Below, piece after piece: positions 54,301-62,260 of a stretch of 64,000 bases of DNA; the stretch's first letter is position 1; every line of letters starts with the position of its first letter. Location: contig CBDDCL010000015.1 in NCBI GenBank assembly GCA_965226245.1, positions 496,001 through 560,000 of the forward strand. Reading direction: 5' to 3'. The translations under genes were made by a program, and so were the position numbers. The stretch comes from CBDCYS01 sp965226245 (GTDB lineage Bacteria; Acidobacteriota; Terriglobia; Bryobacterales; UBA6623). The notes beneath the pieces were generated by a model. It did not search any database, was not told the origin of the DNA, and saw only the letters and a program-made list of their open reading frames with translations.

Positions 54301-56710
54301 GCCGATTGTCGCCCATCTCGGCGAAGGACAAAGCCAAGACAATGCGAACATCGCGGTCGGGGAGGACGGCGGGGTCATAGGAGACAACAAACCCCCGCAA
54401 GCCGACGGCCAGTCGGTGATGACCAACGAGGACACACCCTTACCCATCAGCCTCAGTGGCAGCGACCCGGACCGCGACCCGCTCACGTTTTCCATCGTTC
54501 GTCGGCCTGCGAACGGCTTGCTGGGAGCGCTGACCCAGATTCCTCCCACCGGCGCCAGCACGACCTACACGCCGAAAGCGGATTACGCGGGACCCGACAG
54601 CTTGGTCTTTCAGGTGGACGACGGCAGGGGCGGAACCGCAAGGGCCACCGTGAACATCACGGTCAAGCCGCTGGATGACCCGCCGATTGCGAACGACGAT
54701 ACGATCACGACGGGCAGAAACCAGCCTGCAACTCGGAATGTCCTAGACAACGACAGCGACCCGGACGGCGATCCGCTCACCATCACGGCGGTCACTCAGG
54801 GCTCCAACGGTTCGGTCACGACCAATGGACAAACCGTCACTTATACGCCGAACGACGACTTCACCGGCAGCGACTCGTTTACCTACACCATTAGCGACGG
54901 CAACTCCACCGATACGGCAACTGTGAACGTGCGCGTGCGGGAAGGGCGGCCCAGGGCAGATCTGTCGATTGACAAAGCGGTTACCTCGGCGGAGTTCAAG
55001 GCGGGACAGCAGGCCACCTATACTCTCACGGCCATCAACAGCGGTTCGGCGGACGCCACCAACGTCACGGTCACTGACACGATCCCGGCGCCGCTGACCC
55101 TGGTTTCGGCGACTCCTAGCCAGGGGAGTCCCTGCACCGGAAGCCCGGCGGTGACTTGCAGCCTGGGAACCATCCCCGCGGGGCAGTCAGCCACCGTCAC
55201 TATCGTCGTGGACATTCCTTCCTCCGCCACGGGGGTTGTCTCGAACACCGCGGTGGTAGCGTCTCCCGACGACAACGTGCAGAGCAGCAGCGATACGGAG
55301 ACGACCACGATTGGCGTCATGGCCGATCTGCGCATCGAGAAGATTGACAACATTGACCCGGTCGTTGCCGGCCAGGACTCGATCACCTACACGATCACAG
55401 TGACCAACGACGGCCCCGCTGACGCCGCCAATGTCGCCGTCGCGGACACTTTGCCCGCGGGCGTGACTTTGGTTTCGACCAGCGGCTGCGCCGAGGACCC
55501 CAGCGGCGTGCCCGCCTGCACGCTGGGTGCGATCGCCGCCAACGCTTCCAAACAGTACACCATCACGGTCAGCGTGGATTCGTCGGCCAGCGGGACCCTC
55601 ACCAACACAGCCACCGTGAGCGCGCCCGAAGACGCCATGACAGCCAACAACACAGTCATGGAGACAACGGCTGTCCAGGGCAACGTAGATCTCTCGATCA
55701 CCAAGATGACTAGTGGCGCCGTCGTCGCCGGCAGCCAGATCAGCTACACAATCATTGTCAGCAACAACGGACCCAGCGACGTCGTAGGCGCGATCGTCAC
55801 CGACGCGTTCCCCGCCGCCGAGCTTTCGAATGTCAACTGGACGTGCGTCGCGGCCGGAGCGGGCTCCTTCTGTACCCCGGCCGGCATGGGAGATCTCGGT
55901 GAGACGGTCAACATCGGCGCCGGCGGAAGCGTAACGTTCATGGTGACCGCCGACCTTGCGTCCGGTGCGGTGGGCGACTTGGTTAACACGGCCATGGTGA
56001 CAGCCCCAGCCGGCGTTACCGAGGTCAACCCGGGCGACGAGTCCGACACAGACGCAACCCCCATCGGCGAGGACGCTGATCTGCAGATCGTGAAGACGCC
56101 GGCGACGAGCCCGGTCATTGCCGGCGGCCAGGTCACCTACACGCTCACGGTGACCAACAACGGACCCAGCGATGCTACCGGCGTTGTGGTCAGCGACACG
56201 ATCCCGACCGCCTTGATTTGGGTCAGTGACACATGTGGCGCGGGGCCGCCCGCCGGAAACGTTCTCACCTGGAACGCGGGCAATCTCGCAAACGGGGCGA
56301 TGGCCGCCTGCACGGTCACATTCATGGTCCCCGCGGCGGCCACGGGCATTATCGTGAACCAAGCGTCCGTAAGCGGCATTGAGGCGGACTCGGTTCCCGG
56401 CAACAACATGGTTTCGACGAACAACCCCATCGCTCTTGATGTCATCTTGTCGGTGACAAAGGCAGTCGACGGCGCGACCCCCTTCCAGCAAGGGACGATA
56501 GCGGACTACCTTGTCACCGTCAGCAACAGCGGAATCTCGAACGCCAGTAACGTGGTGGTAACTGACATGCTGGACGACCGGCTTACCTTCGTCCCCGCTG
56601 GATCTTCGCCAGAGTGCTCGGCAATATCGCAAATCGTCACTTGCAATATGGGGGTGATTCCGCCCGGCGGGATGTTCACATTCCGGATCCGAGTGATGAT
56701 CGGAAACTGA
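51311..56710 (+). CDS. Giant secreted multidomain protein: SBBP propeller, Ig-like, cadherin-like and DUF11 repeats
   Basis: 1799 residues from ATG at 51311 (signal peptide MKTAIFLCALIFLNGSALSQ); a GTG at 51212 would add 33 residues. Domains in order: an N-terminal domain with PLYLVENRGQIDNPHVSHYV; seven SBBP propeller repeats (~52240-53620), each with a YAGYIGG core and VAVDxxGxAYVAG; a Solibacter-type Ig-like domain (SADGVVNAASFLSGPVAPGE, 53630-54270); two cadherin/Ig-like modules (NEDTPLPISLSGSDPDRDP and DNDSDPDGDPLTITAVTQG) with Ca-binding-type Asp clusters; and five DUF11 repeats (ADLSIDKAVTSAEFKAGQQ type). It is a probable cell-surface or adhesion protein. The next gene starts 2 bases after its stop and encodes another repeat protein. 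Confidence 0.88.
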   Translation: MKTAIFLCALIFLNGSALSQSHLKPRLNEAKRHSVLIELAGLTNSLEASPPAAPGNLSEGAPGQTPPPSFAFSARLPLYLVENRGQIDNPHVSHYVQGRDRTIYFAPDGLTFALLGDGGPTTGVQGRDPGTHAQASSRFEERPPTSRWVVKLDFVDSNSRVRAAGRQPTAAVVSYFKGPVEKRMADLPTFAELVYSDLWPGIDLVYAGEVQGLKYRFVVAPGADPDRIRLAYRGADVQLNDRGQLDVSTPFGGFQDARPVAYQEVEGERVEVAAEFGLEAEPDTGRHTFGFQLGAYDSSRPLVVDPSLVVYAGYIGGDRVDGARDVAVDAEGNVYVAGFTSSSHTSFPVAAGPDTTFNADQDAFVAKVNADGTALIYAGYIGGSGSEIANGIAVDNDGNAYVTGSTESGAASFPVTVGPNLVYGGGTTDAFVAKVNAAGTALVYAGYVGGSESDSAAGVAVDSEGHAYLAGDTLSTEASFPVRNGPDLTFNGVRDAFVTKVNPNGTALIYAGYIGGSQFDVGSAVAVDAGGHAYVAGYTGSNEETFLVAVGPDLTFNGGGQDAFITKVGSSGGALEYAGYLGGAGFEFGRGVAVDAAGQAYVTGDTNSKEDSFPVAVGPDLTFNGGGRDAFIASVTSDGTALAYAGYIGGAGFDQANAVAVDSTGSAHVAGYTSSTEETFPVAVGPDLTFNGVRDAFVARVHSAGASLIHASYVGGEGDELGWGIAVDGDGFIYIVGETLSTEDSFPVTVGPDLTFNGLRDAFVAKLDISGPSISADGVVNAASFLSGPVAPGEIISIFGSRIGPDEGVGAQLDESGRVPTELAGTQVLFDGEPVPLFFVRTDQVNAQATYRLDGLTSTEIQIIYGGEASNVVTVPVASSAPAFFTLPDDRTQVIAILPDGSLNSTANPAQPGDVLVFYVTGEGQTVPAGEEGKLAEPPFPEPVLPVEVVIGGLPAKILYFAAAPGYAGLVQANMEIPKGLQAAALSEEGVAASNAVPIVAHLGEGQSQDNANIAVGEDGGVIGDNKPPQADGQSVMTNEDTPLPISLSGSDPDRDPLTFSIVRRPANGLLGALTQIPPTGASTTYTPKADYAGPDSLVFQVDDGRGGTARATVNITVKPLDDPPIANDDTITTGRNQPATRNVLDNDSDPDGDPLTITAVTQGSNGSVTTNGQTVTYTPNDDFTGSDSFTYTISDGNSTDTATVNVRVREGRPRADLSIDKAVTSAEFKAGQQATYTLTAINSGSADATNVTVTDTIPAPLTLVSATPSQGSPCTGSPAVTCSLGTIPAGQSATVTIVVDIPSSATGVVSNTAVVASPDDNVQSSSDTETTTIGVMADLRIEKIDNIDPVVAGQDSITYTITVTNDGPADAANVAVADTLPAGVTLVSTSGCAEDPSGVPACTLGAIAANASKQYTITVSVDSSASGTLTNTATVSAPEDAMTANNTVMETTAVQGNVDLSITKMTSGAVVAGSQISYTIIVSNNGPSDVVGAIVTDAFPAAELSNVNWTCVAAGAGSFCTPAGMGDLGETVNIGAGGSVTFMVTADLASGAVGDLVNTAMVTAPAGVTEVNPGDESDTDATPIGEDADLQIVKTPATSPVIAGGQVTYTLTVTNNGPSDATGVVVSDTIPTALIWVSDTCGAGPPAGNVLTWNAGNLANGAMAACTVTFMVPAAATGIIVNQASVSGIEADSVPGNNMVSTNNPIALDVILSVTKAVDGATPFQQGTIADYLVTVSNSGISNASNVVVTDMLDDRLTFVPAGSSPECSAISQIVTCNMGVIPPGGMFTFRIRVMIGN

Positions 56711-56712
56711 CG

Positions 56713-59700
56713 ATGACAAGGACGGCTATTCTCGACCGAACGCAAGGGCGCCAAGAGGCGCCTTCGGTGAAGGACAGCGTGATGCGGACCTTCCGCGGAC
56801 TTCGTAACACCTTTCTGCTGGCCACCGTCCTGGCGTCTGTGGCGAACGCTCAGCCGACGTTCACGAAGGTATTCGCACCGGACACTATCGGGCCGGGCGG
56901 GGTCTCGATGCTCACGTTCACGATCACAAATGGGAGCGTCGCGCCGGTGACGGACCTTGATTTCACCGATAACCTGCCGTTGGGCATGACGATAGCCGAC
57001 CCCGCGATCGCTTCATCGGACTGCACCAACCCCGTGCTCAGCGCTCCGGTGGGCGGCGGGACGTTCGCGTTGAGCGACGGCGGGGTCCCGGGGACCTCGG
57101 CCTGCACGGTAATGGTCCAGGTCACCAGCTCCACCACTGGCGCGCACGTGAACACGTCCGGGGATCTGACTTCGAGCGCCGGCAATAGCGAGACGGCTAC
57201 GGACACCTTGACGGTCGCGACGAATCGCCCGGGGTTCTCGAAGAGCTTTGCTCCGAGCTCGGTTCCGCTCGGCGGCAGGAGCACCCTGACGTTTACCATC
57301 AACAATACCGCCAACGTTTCGGCTGTAACTAACCTGGATTTCACCGACAATCTGCCCGTTGGCATGGTGATCGCCGCGCTGGCCAACGCCTCGACCGACT
57401 GCGAGAGCACGGTCCCCGCCAGTCTGATCGCCGTGTCCGGAACAAGTGTTGTCACCCTCGATGCCGACGGTACTGTCGCTTTTCCGGTCCTAGGCGCCGG
57501 GGCGACCTGTACGGTCTTCGTCGACGTGATCGGGGAAGTTAGCGGGGACCTCGACAACTTGACCGACGAACTGATTGCGGTCGTTGGGGGCTCGCCGCTT
57601 TCGAGCGGCAAAGCCACGGCCACGCTGGAGGTCAGGGTCACACCGCTCCTAACTAAGGACTTCACCGACGACCCTGTTCCGCCTGGCGGGACGGTGACCC
57701 TGGAGTTCACGATCGAAAATTTCGACCGCGACTTTTCCGCGACCGGCATCGCCTTCACCGACGACCTGACCACCACCGTCCCCGCGCTCGCCGGCCTCAC
57801 CTTCGCCAGCCTCCTGTTCAACGACTGCGGAGGCTCCGTCACCGGAGTCGGTATGACCACGATCGGCCTGACGGGCGGCACGCTGGGCCCCGAAGGGCAG
57901 TGCACGATCCGCGTTAGTCTAACGGTCCCCGGTGGGCTGGTAGCCGATGATTACGTCAACACGACGGGCGCGATCACGGGGACCATAGACGGCTCGCCCT
58001 TTACCGGCAACATGGCGACGGACACTCTGTTCGTCTCGCCCATCCCGCTGCTGACGAAGGAATTCACGGACGACCCCGTCAACCCAGGGGATACCGTTAC
58101 CCTGCGGTTTACGATCACCAATACCAGCACGACCTCGCCAGCGACCGACATCGCCTTTGAAGACCTGCTGCCGACGGTTCTGCAGACGGCTTCGATGACT
58201 CCCGCAAATGGAGACTGCGGTGCCGGCTCGATCATCACATTCACTCCTCTCAGTAATCCGCTGCCCCCGGCCATGGACAGCGTGATTCCCGCGACAATTT
58301 CAGTTTCGGACGCAACACTCGCCGCGGCACCGGGCGCCGGTTCTTCCTGCACCTTTGACTTCGTCCTCGATGTCGCCGCTGACGCTGCTGCCGGCGACTT
58401 CCTCAATACGACCGAAGAGATCACCGCGACCGTGGACGGCGCGCCGCGGACCGGTTCGCCGGCCAGCGACACCTTGATGGTGCTGGCGGGGCCGAGCCTG
58501 CAGAAAAGTTTCAGCGACGACCCCGTGGAGCCGGGCGGCACGGTAACCCTGGAGTTCACGCTGACTCACAGCCCCGACGTCATGGGTCCCGCGACCGGCA
58601 TTACCTTTACCGATAACTTGGCCATGACGCTGGCCGGTTTGACGGCGAATTTGCCGTCCTCCCCGGATCCCCCCTGTGGCGCCGGCAGCACTCTCGTCGG
58701 TACGGCGGGCGACACCCTCTTGACCCTCATGGGCGGCACGCTGACCGACCCCGGCGACTCTTGCACATTCAGCGTCACCCTCGACGTGCCCGCCGGGGCG
58801 GCGCCCGGGAGCAATACGAACACAACGAGCTTGGTGACGGCCACGGTTGAGAGCTTGATGGTGACATCCGCCGCGGCAAGCGACGATCTGGAGGTTGCCG
58901 GCTTGACCTTCACCAAGGAGTTCCTCGACGCCCCCGTCATCCCGGGAGACACGGTAACGCTCAGGTTCACGATCGACAACGTGCATCCGACCGACGACGC
59001 CACGACTATCTCTTTTACCGATAATCTCGGCGCCTTCGGGGGCGCCCTCGCGGGTTTGGCGGCCACTGACCCTCCGACGACGAACACTTGCGGCGGCGCC
59101 CTGGTCGGCACAACTTCCCTCACCTATAGCGGCGGCAGCGTGATGTCGGGGATGTCATGCACCATTGAAGTCCCCGTGCTCGTGCCGCTCGTGCCGCTCG
59201 CGGCGGACGGGACCTACGTGAACACCACCAGCAGTCTGAGCGCCACCCAAGACGGAGGGGCGGTTTTCATTGACGCGGCAACGGACGACCTGATCGTCAA
59301 CTCCAACCTGCTGTTCCTCACCAAGGAATTCACCGACGACCCGATTCCACCCGGAGGAACGGGGACCCTGGAGTTCACGCTGACCAACCTCGATGCTTCG
59401 GCGGCGGCCTCCGACATCGCCTTTATGGATGACCTAGGCGCTACCCTCAGCGGCCTCGAGTGGACGATGAGTCTGTTCAACGATTGCCTCGGCATGGCTG
59501 GAGCGATCGGCTCGACGTTTGACTATTCCGGAGGCAGCCTCGCCGCCGGGGCGTCGTGCACGATCAGCATTTCGATCATCGACACGCTGACCTCGGCGCC
59601 CGGATTCTACCCCAATACCACGAGCGGCGTTACCGGGATGATCGGCGGCCTCCTGGTCACGGGCGACCCGGCGGTCGACGACCTCGCCATCGGCGCCCTC

Positions 59701-60165
59701 GGCTTCTCCAAGTCCTTCTCGGGCATGCCCGAAGCCGGCGACCCCGTGACGCTCACGTTCACCATCAGCAACGCTTCGGGGGTCGAGCAGCCGGACATCG
59801 GCTTCACGGACGATCTCGACGCGGTCCTTGCGGGCCTGGCCCCCGTCTTGCCCCTGCCGGCGGACCCCTGCGGCCTGGGCTCAACCCTTACCATCGCGGG
59901 CGCGCCGGCGACAATAGCCCTCGCCAACGGCACTGTCGCCGCGGGCGGGTCGTGCAGCGTCATCGTGCCTCTTCTGGTGCCGGCCGCGGCTTCGCTGAAT
60001 ACGTATAGCAACACCTCGAGCGACCTGTTCCAGGGCGGCGTGGTGGTGGCCCCGCCGGCGACCGCCAACTTGGTCGTGACCGGCGAAATCACCAACCAGG
60101 TCATGGTCACCGCTGACGGGGCCACGCCCGCCGTGGGCCAGACAACCGACACGATTCAACCTTAA
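56713..60165 (+). CDS. Large secreted protein of eight DUF7933/DUF11-like repeats
   Basis: 1150 residues starting at 56713, 2 bases after the previous stop; a second ATG at 56782 directly precedes the signal segment (LRNTFLLATVLASVANA). Eight repeats of ~120-140 residues each start with a variant of LTKEFTDDPVPPGGTVTLEF and carry TDNL-type turns and one or two Cys (CGAGSTL, GDSCTFSV). Repeat starts lie near residues 40, 173, 312, 450, 595, 735, 875 and 997. No anchor is visible at the C-terminus (VGQTTDTIQP). The tight coupling to the preceding gene suggests the two proteins act together outside the cell. Confidence 0.85.
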   Translation: MTRTAILDRTQGRQEAPSVKDSVMRTFRGLRNTFLLATVLASVANAQPTFTKVFAPDTIGPGGVSMLTFTITNGSVAPVTDLDFTDNLPLGMTIADPAIASSDCTNPVLSAPVGGGTFALSDGGVPGTSACTVMVQVTSSTTGAHVNTSGDLTSSAGNSETATDTLTVATNRPGFSKSFAPSSVPLGGRSTLTFTINNTANVSAVTNLDFTDNLPVGMVIAALANASTDCESTVPASLIAVSGTSVVTLDADGTVAFPVLGAGATCTVFVDVIGEVSGDLDNLTDELIAVVGGSPLSSGKATATLEVRVTPLLTKDFTDDPVPPGGTVTLEFTIENFDRDFSATGIAFTDDLTTTVPALAGLTFASLLFNDCGGSVTGVGMTTIGLTGGTLGPEGQCTIRVSLTVPGGLVADDYVNTTGAITGTIDGSPFTGNMATDTLFVSPIPLLTKEFTDDPVNPGDTVTLRFTITNTSTTSPATDIAFEDLLPTVLQTASMTPANGDCGAGSIITFTPLSNPLPPAMDSVIPATISVSDATLAAAPGAGSSCTFDFVLDVAADAAAGDFLNTTEEITATVDGAPRTGSPASDTLMVLAGPSLQKSFSDDPVEPGGTVTLEFTLTHSPDVMGPATGITFTDNLAMTLAGLTANLPSSPDPPCGAGSTLVGTAGDTLLTLMGGTLTDPGDSCTFSVTLDVPAGAAPGSNTNTTSLVTATVESLMVTSAAASDDLEVAGLTFTKEFLDAPVIPGDTVTLRFTIDNVHPTDDATTISFTDNLGAFGGALAGLAATDPPTTNTCGGALVGTTSLTYSGGSVMSGMSCTIEVPVLVPLVPLAADGTYVNTTSSLSATQDGGAVFIDAATDDLIVNSNLLFLTKEFTDDPIPPGGTGTLEFTLTNLDASAAASDIAFMDDLGATLSGLEWTMSLFNDCLGMAGAIGSTFDYSGGSLAAGASCTISISIIDTLTSAPGFYPNTTSGVTGMIGGLLVTGDPAVDDLAIGALGFSKSFSGMPEAGDPVTLTFTISNASGVEQPDIGFTDDLDAVLAGLAPVLPLPADPCGLGSTLTIAGAPATIALANGTVAAGGSCSVIVPLLVPAAASLNTYSNTSSDLFQGGVVVAPPATANLVVTGEITNQVMVTADGATPAVGQTTDTIQP

Positions 60166-61085
60166 CTGCCGCCATCAGCGGCCGCATTGTCCCGAAATTC
60201 GATCGCGGTGTTTGCTGTTCGCCAGCGCCCAACGAAACGTCGAGCTGGCTTCTCATGCGTCGTTGTAGCCAAAAGCCAAGGGTCATTCACGCAATTTCAT
60301 ATTTTTATTCCCTTTATTCTCAACATTGCATGTGAAAGCCCCCCCGAAACACTTGACACTGCCTGCTACACTGCGACTAGAAACCGGAAAGGACATAGAT
60401 CACCGGACCAACACGACCGTTTCCAGGCCTGGACAGTTTCGAGTTGCTCTCCGCATTGTGGTCATCCCCCGCGGATGGCTTCGGCCCAGTAGGGACCGGC
60501 TCTCAGCCGGTCCAACGACGGACGCAACACTGGCACAAGCTCTAAATGGAGCCGCCCGTGACGTGGCGCAAGCTCTTAACTTGCCGCGTCGGCACTCATG
60601 CCGACGCCCGTCCGTCCAAAACTACCAGGCAACAAGACCATCCGCTAGCAGCCGTTTTTGCGCTCCTTTTGAGGGCGGCTGTCGAGGTTCGATCAACGGG
60701 AGCAAGAGGCGCCTCTCAAAAAAAGAGCGGCAAATGCAGCGCGGGAATGCCGCGTGACCGCGCCGGTGTCGAGAACGATCTTGTTAAGCATTGCGGCGAT
60801 TCGATGGCGGCCAGCGTTCCGCTGAAATGGAGACTTCGGCTTTATAAACCACACCCATAGCACGCGCACCGAGCTTCTCGGTGATGCGGTAGTGGGAGAT
60901 AGTGCGGCCGACCACGACGATCCGATTCTAGGGTAACGAGGATAGTGCGAAGCAATTCAATCACCGGGATGGAGCTTCCCGAGTGGCTGCCGCACACAGC
61001 TTCGATCGCGGGAATGAGGACGCCGCGTTTCGAAGCGACCCGCAAACAGCCAGGGCAGAACCTTCAATAGCGAAACCCGCCTCCA
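60166..61085. other. Long intergenic region with short hairpins
   Basis: About 900 bases without an intact gene. Bases 60492-60512 (gaccggctctcagccggtcc) form a small hairpin. Bases 60570-60605 contain an inverted stretch around gtcggcactcatgccgac. A Ser/Thr kinase remnant lies at 60838-60915. Nothing else was recognised. Confidence 0.6.
60838..60915 (-). pseudogene. Ser/Thr protein kinase N-terminal remnant
   Basis: On the minus strand the 26 codons read VVGRTISHYRITEKLGARAM then GVVYKA. This is the start of the acidobacterial Ser/Thr kinase domain (normally TISHYRI-EKLGxGGMGVVYKA). The glycine loop is altered (ARAM for GGGM), and similarity ends after VYKA. Only this short N-terminal piece remains, so it is a dead fragment. 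Confidence 0.6.
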
Positions 61086-61961
61086 CTACTGCGGCAAGTA
61101 TTTCTTCTCGTCCTCTTTCATGCGATAGACGCCCTGCAGCTCGAAAACACGGCTCACGGGAACCATCTGCTCATCGACGGTGTGAATTCCGCCGGCCCTC
61201 TTGATCTCGGCCAGCAACCGCTCTTGCGCGCGCACGGCGGCTCGCAGAGGATGATTCGCATACATCACCATCTTGATTTTGCCGGTCCGCCGGATCTTTT
61301 CTTCGGTCAGGCTGGGGTAGCTGGTCGGGACAATGACCAGCGGCGCGTTGCCGTCCCAGCGCCGGGCAAACTCAACAATCTCATCCGGCGTGGAGGACTT
61401 GGAGTGAATGAAAATGCAGTCCGCGCCGGCCTCTTCGTAATGGTGAGCGCGGTTCAGGGCTTCGTCATGCCCCCACCCGGCGATCAGTGCCTCGGTGCGG
61501 GCGATGATGACGAAATCTTTGTCGCGCCGGGCGTCGGCCGCTGCCATGACTTTGCCGGAAAACTCCTCGATCGAGGTGAGTAATTGGCGTCCGCCGGGTA
61601 ACAGGCTGGTATCCTTCGGGAACTTCTTGTCCTCGATCGACACTGCCGCGATACCAGCGCTTTCGAACTGCCCCACGGCATAAATGACGTTGTTGGCGTT
61701 GCCGTAACCAGTATCGCAATCCGCGACAACGGGAATGCTGACCGCGTCGTTGATCGAGCGCGCCCGGTCGAGGAACTGAGTCATGGAAATCAGGCTGGCA
61801 TCGGGCAAGCCGTAGGAAGCGGAAATGGCGAATCCACTCGACCAGATAAAGTCGAACCCGGCTTGATCGATCAATTTGGCCTCGAGGGCGTCCCTGGCCC
61901 CAACACCCACGACCAGGTTTCCCCCCGCTAGACGGTTTCTAAGATCTCTCGCTTTGGTCAT
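61086..61961 (-). CDS. Phosphoenolpyruvate mutase-like enzyme of the isocitrate lyase superfamily
   Basis: 291 residues. KARDLRNRLAGGNLVVGVGA, DFIWSSGFAISASYGLPDAS, PVVADCDTGYGNANNVIYAV and VSIEDKKFPKDTSLLPGGRQ define the PEP mutase/phosphonopyruvate hydrolase branch. EDKxFPK replaces the KKCGH of isocitrate lyase. FVIIARTEALIAGWGHDEAL completes the barrel. PEP mutase makes phosphonopyruvate, the entry to phosphonate synthesis, normally with a decarboxylase next to it; none is here. A phosphonopyruvate hydrolase or C-C lyase role is the alternative. AGGTGAAT precedes the ATG. Confidence 0.82.
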   Translation of the reverse strand: MTKARDLRNRLAGGNLVVGVGARDALEAKLIDQAGFDFIWSSGFAISASYGLPDASLISMTQFLDRARSINDAVSIPVVADCDTGYGNANNVIYAVGQFESAGIAAVSIEDKKFPKDTSLLPGGRQLLTSIEEFSGKVMAAADARRDKDFVIIARTEALIAGWGHDEALNRAHHYEEAGADCIFIHSKSSTPDEIVEFARRWDGNAPLVIVPTSYPSLTEEKIRRTGKIKMVMYANHPLRAAVRAQERLLAEIKRAGGIHTVDEQMVPVSRVFELQGVYRMKEDEKKYLPQ

Positions 61962-62076
61962 TTCGATTCACCTGCGACGAGTCTCCTCAAATGATCATAA
62001 CCCGCAAGCGATCACGGAACTCCGCTGGGGCACGATCGGTCCGTAAGGCGAAATCTGTGTTGCATTGTTGTTGTCA

Positions 62077-62190
62077 AGAACCCGTAGCGCAGGGCTCGCA
62101 AGAGACCTGCGTTCTTGAATTCCGTTCACCCGCTTGGTGCTACGTAACAAAAGGCCGCAGGTCTCTTGCGAGCCCTGCGCTACGGGTTCT
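62077..62190. repeat. Long perfect hairpin element (35-bp arms)
   Basis: Bases 62077-62111 and 62156-62190 are exact reverse complements (35 of 35) with a 44-base loop. Arms read agaacccgtagcgcagggct then cgcaagagacctgcg. The unit at 9049-9163 shares the frame (ttgttgtcaag before, cccgtagcgc, ttcacccgc in the loop, aaaggccg before the right arm), but arms differ at several places. In each copy both arms match, so changes have been compensated. Confidence 0.9.
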
Positions 62191-62260
62191 CAATGATTCG
62201 CGAGGAGTACACCGAACGAAACCGGCCTTTGCCCGCCAACACAACTCAAGTCTTGCATGC

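Noticed and set aside
55187..56719. 510-codon open frame antisense to the giant repeat protein
   Set aside because: It arises from the repeated GC-rich codons of the DUF11 region and shows no domain of its own.
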